Assembly: GCF_001667185.1 (NCBI RefSeq)
Contig: NZ_LZIC01000041.1
Span: 62,001-126,000 of the forward strand
Direction of reading: 5' to 3'
Source of the DNA: Mycobacterium sp. 852002-50816_SCH5313054-b
GTDB taxonomy: Bacteria; Actinomycetota; Actinomycetes; Mycobacteriales; Mycobacteriaceae
Length of the DNA stretch: 64,000 bases
Part shown: piece after piece, positions 22,199-30,757 of the stretch
How the letters are laid out: the number at the start of each line of letters is the position of its first letter
How positions within the stretch are numbered: the stretch's first letter is position 1
Position numbers and translations under genes: made by a program
Notes under the pieces: model-generated
The model's database searches: none
Told to the model about the DNA's origin: nothing
Seen by the model: only the letters and a program-made list of their open reading frames with translations

Positions 22199-22642
22199 TC
22201 ACCAGCGAGCGGCCGAGGCGAGCGCGGCGTCCGCGGTCGGGTAAATGGGCAGCACGGCGTTGAGGCCGCAGGCGTCGACGATCCGGGCGACGAGCGGCTC
22301 GTGGCTCACCAGGCGCAGGTCGATGCCGCGGTCTCGACACCGGTGTGCCTCGTCGGCCAGCGCCGCGAAGGCGCAGCAGCCCATGAAATCCAGCCCCGTG
22401 ACGTCGACCACGAACGGGCCGGGCGGAATGACCACGCTGGCCGCCTCGCTGACTAGCCGGCGCCAGGTGTGCTCGTTGCAGGCGTCGACCTCGCCGCCGG
22501 CGCTGATGAGTACCGCCGCGCCGTTGCGGTCGGTGGTCGCGCGCAGCGTGCTGTGTGGATCGCCCAGCTCGTAGACCAGCCGCGTGCTGAGCGTGAGAGG
22601 AGGTGGGCTGGACATCGGTTCGGCAACAATAACGGGGCTCAT
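22199..22642 (-). CDS. STAS-domain protein, Rv2638-like anti-sigma factor antagonist
   Basis: 147 residues from ATG 22642, with AGGGAG about 7 bases upstream; a longer frame exists but lacks a ribosome-binding site. The STAS domain spans residues about 40-145: LISAGGEVDACNEHTW, VVDVTGLDFMGCCAFAAL and the final helix. In classical antagonists the loop after the second strand reads D-S-S-G with a phosphorylated Ser; here it is GCCAF, so no phosphoacceptor Ser is present at that place. It resembles Rv2638, which in M. tuberculosis also lies near dedA (Rv2637). Confidence 0.8.
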   Translation of the reverse strand: MSPVIVAEPMSSPPPLTLSTRLVYELGDPHSTLRATTDRNGAAVLISAGGEVDACNEHTWRRLVSEAASVVIPPGPFVVDVTGLDFMGCCAFAALADEAHRCRDRGIDLRLVSHEPLVARIVDACGLNAVLPIYPTADAALASAARW

Positions 22643-22742
22643 GGTGGACTCCCTAATCGACCGACGCTTGGCGTCGGGACGGTGCCCGTCCTGCTGACTT
22701 AAGACGAATTCTTCGCGACGTGCGAATCTCATTTGTATAACG

Positions 22743-22760
22743 AGACAGGGCGGTCTGTCT
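22743..22760. promoter_or_regulatory. Operator-like palindrome upstream of tetR
   Basis: AGACAG-N6-CTGTCT, perfect 6-bp arms, 34 bases before the TetR gene and within the 152-base divergent gap to the STAS gene. This is the expected size and place for autoregulation by the adjacent TetR protein. Confidence 0.5.
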
Positions 22761-22794
22761 ACATAAGACTGGTTAAGAGTATGGTAAGGCCGGT

Positions 22795-23418
22795 ATGACC
22801 AGCCACGATGTCCCAACGACGCCGGTCACCTCGGCCCGTGAACGCATCTTGACCGCGGCTTATGAACTCTTCGGCCGGCGTGGAATTCGCGCTGTCGGCA
22901 CCGACGAGGTGATCGAGCGGGCCGGCGTGGCGAAGGCGACTCTCTATCGTCATTTCGCGACCAAGAACGACCTCGTCCTGGCCGTGCTGCAGCGCCGCGA
23001 GGAAGTGTGGACCTACGGCCTGATCGACGAGCAGTCGCGGCGGCGGGGCGCCAGTCCCGAGGAACAGTTGCTGGCGATCTTCGACGTCATGCACGAGTGG
23101 TTTCAGCAGGGCGACGGCTTCGAGGGCTGCTCGTTCATCAACGTGTTGCTGGAGTTGGGGGCCGACCACCCGGCCGGACAGGCGTGCATCGTGCACATCG
23201 ACCACGTCCGCGACATCGTGCGGCAGCGTGCCGTCGCGGCGGGGCTGCTGGACGTCGAGGACTTCGCCTTGTCGTGGCAGATCCTGATGAAGGGCGCCAT
23301 TGTTCTCGCAGACGTCGGTGACCTGGACGCCGCGCTGCGCGCCCGCAAGATGGCCTGCGCGTTGATCGAGCAGCACCGGCCGGTGGCGCCGGAGGACGTC
23401 GGCGAGGCGGTCGGTTAG
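22795..23418 (+). CDS. TetR family transcriptional regulator
   Basis: 207 residues. N-terminal HTH (RERILTAAYELFGRRGIRAV, then GVAKATLYRHFATKNDLVLA) is canonical. The C-terminal ligand-binding domain contains FQQGDGFEGCSFINVLLELG, characteristic of a widely distributed subgroup near small-molecule stress genes. Divergent from the STAS/GCS2 operon with a palindrome in between, so it probably controls one or both sides. It overlaps the end of dedA by four bases (convergent). Confidence 0.93.
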   Translation: MTSHDVPTTPVTSARERILTAAYELFGRRGIRAVGTDEVIERAGVAKATLYRHFATKNDLVLAVLQRREEVWTYGLIDEQSRRRGASPEEQLLAIFDVMHEWFQQGDGFEGCSFINVLLELGADHPAGQACIVHIDHVRDIVRQRAVAAGLLDVEDFALSWQILMKGAIVLADVGDLDAALRARKMACALIEQHRPVAPEDVGEAVG

Positions 23419-24080
23419 GCGGCCTCGGCCGCCGTGGTGCCGGTTTTGCGGTAGTGCTCTTCCTCGAGCTCGGCGATCATGCGCGACGTGCGCTCACGCA
23501 ACGCGAAGGCGGCGATCAGGCCGAACACGATCGCGATGACCAGCGCCACCCAGGAGAACCGCTCCATCCAGCGCTCGGCGGCCATGCCGGCGTAGTAAAC
23601 CAGTGCCGTGGTGCCGCCGGCCCAGCAGATGGCGCCCGACACGTTGGCCGCCAGGAACCGCGGGTAGTGCATCTTCAGCGCGCCGGCCAACGGCCCGGCG
23701 AAGATCCGCAGCAGCGCGATGAACCGGCCGAAGAACACCGCCCGGACTCCCCAGCGGTTGAACAGCTTTTCGGCCAGCGCGACGTGCCCGGGCCCGAAGT
23801 GCTTGGGGAAGCGCCGGCCGAGCCGGTCGAAGAGCGGCATGCCGAACCGCCGCCCGATCGCGTAGCCGATCGAGTCGCCGACGACGGCGCCGATCACCGC
23901 GGCGGCGCCGACCCCGACCGGGTTGACGGCCAGGTCGTGGTGCGACGACATCAGGGCCGCGCTGACCAGCACGATCTCGCCGGGAAGGGGGATGCCGAGG
24001 CTTTCCATCCCGACCACACCGCCGACGACCAGGTAGACCAGCAGGGGTGGGATGGACTGCAGCAGAGCCTCCACATTCAT
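23415..24080 (-). CDS. dedA: DedA family membrane protein (Rv2637-like)
   Basis: 221 residues, multi-pass. Conserved features: GGVVGMESLGIPLPGEIVLV near the N-terminus, GDSIGYAIGRRFG, and GRFIALLRIFAGPLAGALKM with the functional Arg. DedA proteins are membrane-homeostasis proteins, some of which flip undecaprenyl phosphate or phospholipids. The Rv2638-like STAS gene nearby supports orthology to Rv2637. Starts at ATG 24080 in an ATGA overlap with the upstream SGNH hydrolase. Confidence 0.92.
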   Translation of the reverse strand: MNVEALLQSIPPLLVYLVVGGVVGMESLGIPLPGEIVLVSAALMSSHHDLAVNPVGVGAAAVIGAVVGDSIGYAIGRRFGMPLFDRLGRRFPKHFGPGHVALAEKLFNRWGVRAVFFGRFIALLRIFAGPLAGALKMHYPRFLAANVSGAICWAGGTTALVYYAGMAAERWMERFSWVALVIAIVFGLIAAFALRERTSRMIAELEEEHYRKTGTTAAEAA

Positions 24081-24916
24081 GGGTCAAGGATGCCTGACCG
24101 GCGGACGAACCGCGCCGTAATCTGTGCGCTCGGCGCGCTGAGGGGTTCCAGGCGCGGACGCTTGGGCACCCGCCCGTCGGCGGAAGACATGCCGCGCAGG
24201 CGTCGCCACACCCATGGCATGAATTTCTGCTGCGTCCAGCGCAACTGGCCGTACGTGCGGGATTTGAACGACAGCCGCGTCGGGCTGCCGCCGGATTCGG
24301 CCCAATCATGGTTGCTGCCAGGCAAATTGAGCGCTTCGGCGACCGCCTCGGCGAACAGGATGTGCCCCTTGGTGGACGCGTGCACGCGGTCGATGTCCCA
24401 CGTGTCCAGGTCGCGCATCGAGGCCGCGTTATAGAGGTCCACCAGCCTGAAGTCGTATTGATCGGCCGCCGCCCGGATCGCGTCGTTGATGCGGGCGAGC
24501 CGCCCGGACACCAGCCGGCCGAGCGGGAGGAATTGCGCGACGTTCGGGAAGGTGGTGGTCACCACCGTCGCGCCCGATCCGGCGAGCGCCGCGTACAGGT
24601 GCTCGAGCTTGGCCAGGGCGCGGCCGAACGAGTTTCCCGGCTGGATGACGTCGTTCATGCCGACGCACACGGTGATCAAATCCGGCTGCATCGCCAGCGC
24701 CGGCGGCACCTGTTCGCGCAGCACGTCGGCCACCAGCTTGCCGCGGATCGCAAGGTTGGCGTAATGCAAGCCGGGGTAGAGGGCGTCGATCATGGCCGCG
24801 AGGCGGTCGGCAAACCCGAGGCAGCCGATCGCGTCGTTACCGTCCCACAACCCCTCGGTCTGGCTGTCCCCGATGGCGACGTATCGGCTGTATCCGGTCC
24901 CACTAGCCCCGTACAC
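24077..24916 (-). CDS. SGNH/GDSL-type hydrolase
   Basis: 279 residues. Block I with the nucleophile Ser is YVAIGDSQTEG, block III Asn is in VCVGMNDVIQPGNS and the Asp-His pair is in DTWDIDRVHASTKGH. This is an esterase/lipase of the SGNH fold; no signal peptide was seen. The C-terminal 70 residues (RTYGQLRWTQQKFMPWVWRR) are basic and may contact membrane or RNA. Its stop overlaps the dedA start, so both are one operon. Confidence 0.9.
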   Translation of the reverse strand: MYGASGTGYSRYVAIGDSQTEGLWDGNDAIGCLGFADRLAAMIDALYPGLHYANLAIRGKLVADVLREQVPPALAMQPDLITVCVGMNDVIQPGNSFGRALAKLEHLYAALAGSGATVVTTTFPNVAQFLPLGRLVSGRLARINDAIRAAADQYDFRLVDLYNAASMRDLDTWDIDRVHASTKGHILFAEAVAEALNLPGSNHDWAESGGSPTRLSFKSRTYGQLRWTQQKFMPWVWRRLRGMSSADGRVPKRPRLEPLSAPSAQITARFVRRSGILDP

Positions 24917-24987
24917 GATGCCGAGACTAACCGGTAAGTCCGTCCGCGTCGTTGTAGCGTGGCGCTGGCTCGCCGTGAGGAGATTCT

Positions 24988-26625
24988 GTGGAATTCAACC
25001 TGGCCCAGGTGTTCGGGGCGGTCGCCGCGGCCAACCCCGACCGGGACTGCATCGTGTTCGGCGATCGGCGCCTCACCTACGCGCAGACCGCCGACCGCGC
25101 CCGCCGGTTCGCCCGCGCGCTGCACGGCTGGGGGCTGGGCGCCCGTCGCGAGCGTGCGGAGCTGGCGCTGTACGAATCGGGCCAGAGCCACCTCGGGTTG
25201 TACCTGGCGAACTGCAACGAATTCCTCGAGGCCATGCTCGGCGCGTACGGGGCACGGGTCGCCCCGTTCAACGTCAACTACCGCTACGTCGCCGACGAGT
25301 TGGTGTACCTGCTGGGCAACGCCGGCGCCGATGCGGTCATGTATCACGCGCGGTTCGCGCCGACGCTGGCCGAGGCGCTGGTCAGGATGCCCGGTCCCGT
25401 TCGGCTGATCCACGTCGACGACGGGTCGGGCAACGACCCGCTGCCGGGGGCGGTGCGCTACGAGGACCTGCTGGCCTCGATGTCCGATGAGCCGCTCGAC
25501 CTCGCGCCGTCGCCCGACGATCTGTATGTGCTCTACACCGGCGGCACCACCGGGATGCCCAAGGCGGTGCTGTGGCGGCAGCACGACATCTACGTCAATG
25601 CCATGGGCGGGCGGACGCTAGGCACCGGCGAGGTGGTGGGCAGCCTGAAGGAGATCGTCGAGCGATCGCGGCTGGAGGGGCCGGGCTCGATGACCCTCGC
25701 GCCGCTCATGCACGGCGCGGCGCAGTGGGCGGCCTTCATCAGTCTGTGCGGTGGGCGGCCGTTCGTGATGGCGCCGACGACCACCCACTTCGATCCGGCC
25801 GAGGCGCTGGCGCTGGCCGGCCGCGAACGGGTGATGTCGCTGTCGATGGTCGGCGACGCCTTCGGGCGGCCGCTGGCCGACGAGCTCGAGGCCGGCGACT
25901 ACGACCTGTCCGGGCTGTTTGCGCTCGTCACCGGCGGGGCCGCGCTGAGCGCCCCGCTCAAGCAGCGGTTCGTCGAGCTGCTGCCTCAGGTGACGATCGT
26001 GGATGCGGGCGGGGCGTCGGAATCCGGCGCACAGATGATCCAGGCGTCCAGCCGGCTGCAGGGCGCGTCCGGCCGCTTCGCCCCGAACCCGGGGGCGGTG
26101 GTGGTCAGCGAGGACCTGACCCGGATCCTGTCGCCGGGCGACGAGCGGATCGGCTGGCTGGCCCAGCAGGGGCCGATACCGCTGGGCTATCTGGGCGATC
26201 CGGAGAAGACGGCGCGCACGTTCCCGGTGATCGAGGGCATCCGCCACTCGGTGCCCGGCGATCGGGCCCGCTGGCACGCCGACGGCCAGATCGAGTTGCT
26301 CGGCCGCGATTCGGTCACCATCAACTCCGGCGGCGAGAAGATCTTTGCCGAGGAGGTCGAAGCCGCGATCGCCGAGCACCCCGACGTGTACGACGTCGTG
26401 GTGACGAGCCGGCCCAGCACCCGGTGGGGCAACGAAGTCGTCGCGCTCGTCCAGTTGGCCAACGGCGCGTCCGTCGACGCCGACGGCATCATCGCCGAGG
26501 CCGCCCGCCATATCGCGCGGTACAAACTGCCGAAGGCGGTCGTCTTCTGCGACCGGTTGCAGCGCTCGCCGTCCGGTAAGGCCGACTACCGCTGGGCGAA
26601 AGAGCAAGTGGCGCAGGGCGGCTGA
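24988..26625 (+). CDS. Acyl-CoA synthetase (FadD19-like)
   Basis: 545 residues from GTG 24988 with GAGGAG upstream. ANL motifs: DDLYVLYTGGTTGMPKAVLW (P-loop), IVDAGGASESGAQ, LLGRDSVTINSGGEKIFAEE and the catalytic Lys in SPSGKADYRWAKEQ. The VLYTGGTTG and ADYRWAK forms are typical of the FadD19/FadD17 group, which activates steroid side chains or long-chain acids. It is divergent from the SGNH hydrolase and followed by an IclR regulator, which may control it. Confidence 0.9.
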   Translation: MEFNLAQVFGAVAAANPDRDCIVFGDRRLTYAQTADRARRFARALHGWGLGARRERAELALYESGQSHLGLYLANCNEFLEAMLGAYGARVAPFNVNYRYVADELVYLLGNAGADAVMYHARFAPTLAEALVRMPGPVRLIHVDDGSGNDPLPGAVRYEDLLASMSDEPLDLAPSPDDLYVLYTGGTTGMPKAVLWRQHDIYVNAMGGRTLGTGEVVGSLKEIVERSRLEGPGSMTLAPLMHGAAQWAAFISLCGGRPFVMAPTTTHFDPAEALALAGRERVMSLSMVGDAFGRPLADELEAGDYDLSGLFALVTGGAALSAPLKQRFVELLPQVTIVDAGGASESGAQMIQASSRLQGASGRFAPNPGAVVVSEDLTRILSPGDERIGWLAQQGPIPLGYLGDPEKTARTFPVIEGIRHSVPGDRARWHADGQIELLGRDSVTINSGGEKIFAEEVEAAIAEHPDVYDVVVTSRPSTRWGNEVVALVQLANGASVDADGIIAEAARHIARYKLPKAVVFCDRLQRSPSGKADYRWAKEQVAQGG

Positions 26626-26674
26626 AACACCTGGCCCCATCCGCCACAGTGGTCCCCCCCGGGAAGGATGTGAC

Positions 26675-26752
26675 GTTTTGTCCACCTCAAAGCGACAATC
26701 GCGGGCCCCTGGGCGCAAAGTCGATCTTTGTCGCTGTGAGGTGGACCAAAAC
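26675..26752. repeat. Long imperfect inverted repeat upstream of iclR
   Basis: Left arm 26675-26698 (GTTTTGTCCACCTCAAAGCG then ACAA) and right arm 26728-26752 are complementary over 24-25 bases except one inserted base and one mismatch; the spacer is 29 bases. It sits between the acyl-CoA synthetase stop and the IclR start. It could be a large operator, a terminator for the ligase gene or the trace of a miniature transposable element. Confidence 0.55.
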
Positions 26753-26814
26753 TGTGCCCCGCCCCGAGCCGTGACGGATGTGGCAACTGGGGCCGGTGGC
26801 GCTACCGTGATGTC

Positions 26815-27612
26815 ATGCAGAAGAAGCGGGAGCGGGCAGCCGGGAACGCCGATTCGCTTGCGCCCCAGTATCCGATCGAGTCGGTCGACAACGCGCTGAA
26901 GCTCCTGCTGTTGCTGGGGGAGCGGCCGGAGATCCGGTTGACGGAGGCCACCCGATACCTGGGTGTCGCGCCGTCGACCGCGCACCGGCTGTTGGCGATG
27001 CTGAACTACCGCGGGTTCGTCCGGCAGGACCCGGTGTCCAAGGCGTACCTGCCCGGTCCCTCGCTGACCGGCGTGGCGTTTGCGATACTCGGACGCCTCG
27101 ACATTCAGCGATCCGCCGCGCCGATCATGCGCGGCCTCAGCGAACAACTGCGGGAAACGATTCACGTCGGAATGCTCGACGGCGCCAACGTCCATTTCGT
27201 GGCCGCGGTCGAGGGCCCGGCCGCGGTCCGGGTGGCTTCCCGGCTGGGACGAACCATGCCGGCGCATTGCACCTCGACGGGCAAGGCCATGCTGGCCCAG
27301 CTCGCGGAAACCGAACTGCGCCAGTTGTTTCCGGACGAGGAGCTGGAACGCGTCACCCCCCATTCGATCGGCGGCCGCACCGAATTGGAGGCCGAACTGG
27401 CCCGCATCCGCGAGCGGGGCTACGCGATCAATCGGGAGGAGAGCGAGGAGGGCGTCGCGTCGGTGGCGGTGCCCATGCCGACCCGGGCCCCGGGCCTGCG
27501 GCTGGCGCTCAACGCCGCCGCACCGCAGAACCGGCTGGACGGCGCGCGGTGCACCGCCGTGGCGGCCGCGCTTGTCAAGGCGGCCAAGGAGATTGGCGAT
27601 CAGCTCGGGTGA
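26815..27612 (+). CDS. IclR family transcriptional regulator
   Basis: 265 residues. N-terminal winged helix: PIESVDNALKLLLLLGERPE and LGVAPSTAHRLLAMLNYRGF. The C-terminal effector domain is typical (SRLGRTMPAHCTSTGKAMLA, YAINREESEEGVASVAVPMP). IclR proteins control catabolism of aromatic acids or fatty acids. It could act on the FadD19-like gene before it or the dioxygenase operon at 28.5-32 kb. Its last 13 bases overlap the convergent deacetylase gene. Confidence 0.93.
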   Translation: MQKKRERAAGNADSLAPQYPIESVDNALKLLLLLGERPEIRLTEATRYLGVAPSTAHRLLAMLNYRGFVRQDPVSKAYLPGPSLTGVAFAILGRLDIQRSAAPIMRGLSEQLRETIHVGMLDGANVHFVAAVEGPAAVRVASRLGRTMPAHCTSTGKAMLAQLAETELRQLFPDEELERVTPHSIGGRTELEAELARIRERGYAINREESEEGVASVAVPMPTRAPGLRLALNAAAPQNRLDGARCTAVAAALVKAAKEIGDQLG

Positions 27613-28439
27613 GGTGTCCGATACGGGATTTCCGGTCGCAGGAAGACGTCGTTGAGCGTCACTGTGCGCAGCTTTCGTGACCGGATGATGTCGACCAGCT
27701 GCCCGTAAACGTGGGTGACCGCCGGGTGGTTGAGGTGGCCGATCACGATGTTCTGCGCCGTGAAGGACTGCAGCGCCATCCGCACGACCTGGTCTTCGCC
27801 GAGCACCGCGGAATCCCGTAGGTCACCGCTCCACAGGGTCGGAACCTGATAGCCCAACTCGGCGGCCACCCTGTCCACCACGGCGTTGTGATGGCCGTAC
27901 GGCGGCCGGAAGTACGGGGCGGCGTCCACACCGTAGGTATTCCGCAGGAACGCATCGGTGCGGCTGAGCTCATCGGCGACCTGGCTCGCCGACAGTTTCG
28001 TCAGGTCGGGATGCGTCCACGTGTGGTTGGCGAGCTGAATCTGCCCCGATTCGACCAGCGGCCGCAGCACGGCGGCATTCTCGGTCCACGAGCGGTAGGC
28101 GCCGGTGACGAAATAGGTGAGCCGCACGCCGGTGTCCTTAGCGAATTGCGTGTAGAGCCGCACCACCTCGGTGTCGGCGCCGTCGTCGACAGTCCAGGCC
28201 AAGAGATCACCGTTGCCCGGGAGCTTGGTCAGGACCGTGCCGCCGGGCAGCAGGACGCGCGATGCCCGGTCCGGGGGCGACAGCAACGGCGACAGCAGAG
28301 GAGCGGCCGGGCTCGGCGCAGGCACCTCGGCGCGCGCCACCGTCTCCTTGGGCCCGCCCGCGGAGTACCACGAGACGCCCGTGACCGCCACGGTCGCGGC
28401 CACGGCGACCAGGAAGCGACGCCGGTCCAGTTCGCTCAC
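27600..28439 (-). CDS. Exported polysaccharide deacetylase (NodB domain)
   Basis: 279 residues. The start MSELDRRRFLVAVAATVAVT has the twin-Arg-like RRRFL and a hydrophobic core, so it is exported or membrane-anchored. NodB motifs: LAWTVDDGAD (motif 1, DD) and LANHTWTHPDLTKL (motif 2, HxxxH), YFRPPYGHHN (motif 3) and the final IVIGHLNH. Members remove N- or O-acetyl groups from cell-wall glycans. The TVDDG in place of TFDDG keeps both Asp residues. Confidence 0.9.
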   Translation of the reverse strand: MSELDRRRFLVAVAATVAVTGVSWYSAGGPKETVARAEVPAPSPAAPLLSPLLSPPDRASRVLLPGGTVLTKLPGNGDLLAWTVDDGADTEVVRLYTQFAKDTGVRLTYFVTGAYRSWTENAAVLRPLVESGQIQLANHTWTHPDLTKLSASQVADELSRTDAFLRNTYGVDAAPYFRPPYGHHNAVVDRVAAELGYQVPTLWSGDLRDSAVLGEDQVVRMALQSFTAQNIVIGHLNHPAVTHVYGQLVDIIRSRKLRTVTLNDVFLRPEIPYRTPHPS

Positions 28440-28515
28440 CCGGGCAGGTTAATCCCGCCGAACGCCGTCTCCACCGAGCGGCACGCGGCGGATATGAAGC
28501 TGTGACATTGGGCTT

Positions 28516-29229
28516 TCAGCCGTCCAGCCGCGCGACCTCGTGCCGCCAGGCCGCGTCGGTGTTCAATCCCGGCCCCAGGTCCGGCAGCTCGTCCCAGTCG
28601 GCGTCCTCAATGTCGCGTAGCGTTCCGCCGGCCGCGCGTACGCGCAACGACATCCGCGCCAGCGCGTCGAGGCCGATCGCCTGCAGCACGGACTGCTCGA
28701 TAGTGCCTGCGGCGCTGGTGATCCCGTGCCCGCGCAGGATCACCACGGGTCGGCCGCGCATCGCCGCCACCATGTCCTTGCCCAGCGCGGAGCTCCGGAT
28801 CAGCACGGCCCGTTCGTAGACCGGCACGCCGCCGCGCGCCAGCCACGCGCCGGGAATGTCGTAGGCGCCGTAGATCGGCCTCAGCGTGACATCGGCGAGG
28901 TCGGCGGCGACCACGGCGGGCGGGTGCAGGTGCGCCACGGCCCGGTATGCCGGGTTGGACAGCAGGGTTTGGGCATGGATGGGCAGCTCGTTGGGGACGC
29001 GATAACCGTCGAGTTCTCCCGCGGCGCCTGCGGTTCCGTCGAACCTGACGAGCCGGATGTCGCTTGGCCGGGTGAAGGCCACTCCCGTATCGGTGTCGCT
29101 GCGGCAGCGGACGAGCAGCCGGTCGTCGTCGACGCGCAGGCTCAGGTGGCCGAGGACACCGTCGACCAGGCCGCGCGCCGCGGCGACGCGGCAGCCTTGC
29201 GCCAGCAACGCGCGCTGCTCGTCAAACAC
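28516..29229 (-). CDS. Class II aldolase/adducin family protein
   Basis: 237 residues from GTG 29229 (FDEQRALLAQGCRVAAARGL follows), which overlaps the upstream SDR stop by eight bases; a longer frame to ATG 29274 is possible. Zinc ligands are in AHLHPPAVVA (HxH) and VILRGHGITSA. Family members cleave or isomerise sugar-phosphate or aromatic hydroxy-acids. As the last gene of the dioxygenase operon it may process the ring-cleavage product. Confidence 0.85.
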   Translation of the reverse strand: MFDEQRALLAQGCRVAAARGLVDGVLGHLSLRVDDDRLLVRCRSDTDTGVAFTRPSDIRLVRFDGTAGAAGELDGYRVPNELPIHAQTLLSNPAYRAVAHLHPPAVVAADLADVTLRPIYGAYDIPGAWLARGGVPVYERAVLIRSSALGKDMVAAMRGRPVVILRGHGITSAAGTIEQSVLQAIGLDALARMSLRVRAAGGTLRDIEDADWDELPDLGPGLNTDAAWRHEVARLDG

Positions 29230-30019
29230 GTTCGCCCCCCAGCCCGAATCCGCCGTCGGGATGGACGGTTTCACCGGTGATGCCGCGGGATCGGTCGGAG
29301 GCCAGGAAGACGAAACTCCAGGCGTGGTCCGCGCCGGTGAGCGCGACGTTGAGCGTAGTGCGCGCCGCCATGTCGCGCGCCCGGTCGGGGGTGTCGTCGA
29401 GGCGGACGCCGTCGAGCCCCAGGCTGGCGAGCCCGCGCAGGTCGGTGTTGAGCGTGCCGCCCGGTGCCACCCCGTTGACCCGGATCTGTGGCGCGAGTTC
29501 GTGGGCCAGGGTTGCCACCAGCCCGCGGACGGCGAACTTCGACGATACGTAGAGCACCCCGCCGCGCCCGGGCTGGTACGACGACGTCGACTCGCACAAG
29601 ACGATCGACGACCCGGTGCCGGCCCGCAGGGCGGGCAGGGCCGCCTTGACGGACTGCAGGTGGCTCAGCACGTTGGTGCGGAACATCTCGTCGAACGCGG
29701 GCGCGAGCGCCTCGGCGCCGATGTCGCCGATGCCCCGATAGAAATCGAAGACGCCGACGCAGTTGACCAGCGTGTCCAGCCCGCCGAACGCGTCCACCGC
29801 GGCGGCGACCGCGCGGTCGTTCGCCTCCGGGGTGATGGCGTCGCCCTCGATCACCGGGACGCCCGGCGACTCGTTCCGCAACCGTTCACACTTACCGCAA
29901 TCCCGTTCCAGGGCAGCGACGTTGGCGCCCTCGGTGCGAAACGCGTCCAGCACGGCGCGGCCGATTCCCGAACCGGCGCCGACGATCAGGGCGCGCTTGC
30001 CCTCAAGCCATCCGGTCAT
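29222..30019 (-). CDS. cis-Dihydrodiol dehydrogenase-like SDR
   Basis: 265 residues from ATG 30019 (MTGWLEGKRALIVGAGSGIG). SDR signatures: GAGSGIGRA, NCVGVFDFYRG, and catalytic Ser and YVSSK. NCVGVFDFYRGIGDI is the loop of the BphB/HcaB type that converts an arene cis-dihydrodiol to a catechol with NAD+. Context agrees: dioxygenase alpha and beta genes directly upstream. It overlaps the small upstream gene by 17 bases. Confidence 0.88.
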   Translation of the reverse strand: MTGWLEGKRALIVGAGSGIGRAVLDAFRTEGANVAALERDCGKCERLRNESPGVPVIEGDAITPEANDRAVAAAVDAFGGLDTLVNCVGVFDFYRGIGDIGAEALAPAFDEMFRTNVLSHLQSVKAALPALRAGTGSSIVLCESTSSYQPGRGGVLYVSSKFAVRGLVATLAHELAPQIRVNGVAPGGTLNTDLRGLASLGLDGVRLDDTPDRARDMAARTTLNVALTGADHAWSFVFLASDRSRGITGETVHPDGGFGLGGERV

Positions 30020-30245
30020 CGCCGCCCTCCGCCTCGTCGGGCACCAGCGGCGCGCCGCAGTTGCCGACCATGGCCGCCAGGGTGCGGGCATTTTGCCAGG
30101 TCAGCGCCTCCAGTTCCAGAGCGTCCAGGCTGATCGACCGCCCGGTTTTGGGCGCGCTGATCAGCAGCCGCGTCCCGTTGCGGGTGTCCACCCGCCGCAC
30201 CTCGACTTCGGCGAATTCGTTTGCCACCGTGATGGGTTCGTTCAC
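30003..30245 (-). CDS. Small protein of the ring-dioxygenase operon
   Basis: 80 residues from GTG 30245 (NEPITVANEFAEVEVRRVDT follows). A short beta-rich sequence ending in acidic residues; no ferredoxin cysteine motif is present (one Cys only), so it is not the electron carrier. Similar small genes occur between the beta subunit and the dehydrogenase in mycobacterial dioxygenase operons. It overlaps both neighbours (four bases with beta, 17 with the SDR). Exact role unknown. Confidence 0.6.
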   Translation of the reverse strand: MNEPITVANEFAEVEVRRVDTRNGTRLLISAPKTGRSISLDALELEALTWQNARTLAAMVGNCGAPLVPDEAEGGDDRMA

Positions 30246-30757
30246 AGGAACACCGCCAAATTCTGCATCCGCAAGACGGACTCGTCGACAACGATGGTGC
30301 GGCGCGCCAGCTTCCAGCGGCCGTCGCACCGGCGCAGCAGGTCCTCGCGTCCGCAGGACACCAGCGCGCTCTCGTTGACGTCGCCGCGGCTGCGAAACAG
30401 CAGCTCGGCCGATTCGACGACCAGGTGCATGTCGTCTTCGACGAACGTGCGCACGTTGGTGATGAAGTGCCGCAGCCGCGACGGCGGGTCCTCGGTCCAG
30501 GCGTGCTCGGTGGCGAAGCGAGCGACGCGCTGGGTCAGCGAGTACTTGTCCTCGTCGAAATGCGCCATCCCCGGTGACGTGTCGAACCCGGCGCCCCGCG
30601 CCGTGGTGACCCGAACCGGCATCACGTAGCGGATGTCGTCGGTCAGCGTATCCAGCCACGCGTCGTAGTCCTGGGCGTCGAGCAGATAGGCCTCGTCTAC
30701 CAGGAACCGATGCGCCTCCAGGTGGCGAATGTCGTTGAAGGGGAGGGCTTTTCTCAT
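30242..30757 (-). CDS. Aromatic-ring-hydroxylating dioxygenase, beta subunit
   Basis: 171 residues from ATG 30757 in an ATGA overlap with the alpha subunit stop. The cystatin-like beta-subunit fold is clear: AHRFLVDEAYLLDAQDYDAW, LTQRVARFATEHAWTEDPPS and RHFITNVRTFVEDD. It supports assembly of the alpha3beta3 oxygenase and has no redox centre. No ferredoxin or reductase gene is present in this operon, so electron-transfer partners must be encoded elsewhere. Confidence 0.92.
   Translation of the reverse strand: MRKALPFNDIRHLEAHRFLVDEAYLLDAQDYDAWLDTLTDDIRYVMPVRVTTARGAGFDTSPGMAHFDEDKYSLTQRVARFATEHAWTEDPPSRLRHFITNVRTFVEDDMHLVVESAELLFRSRGDVNESALVSCGREDLLRRCDGRWKLARRTIVVDESVLRMQNLAVFL

Noticed and set aside
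30003..30245. Ferredoxin component of the dioxygenase
   Set aside because: Only one cysteine is present, so it cannot bind a Rieske or plant-type cluster.
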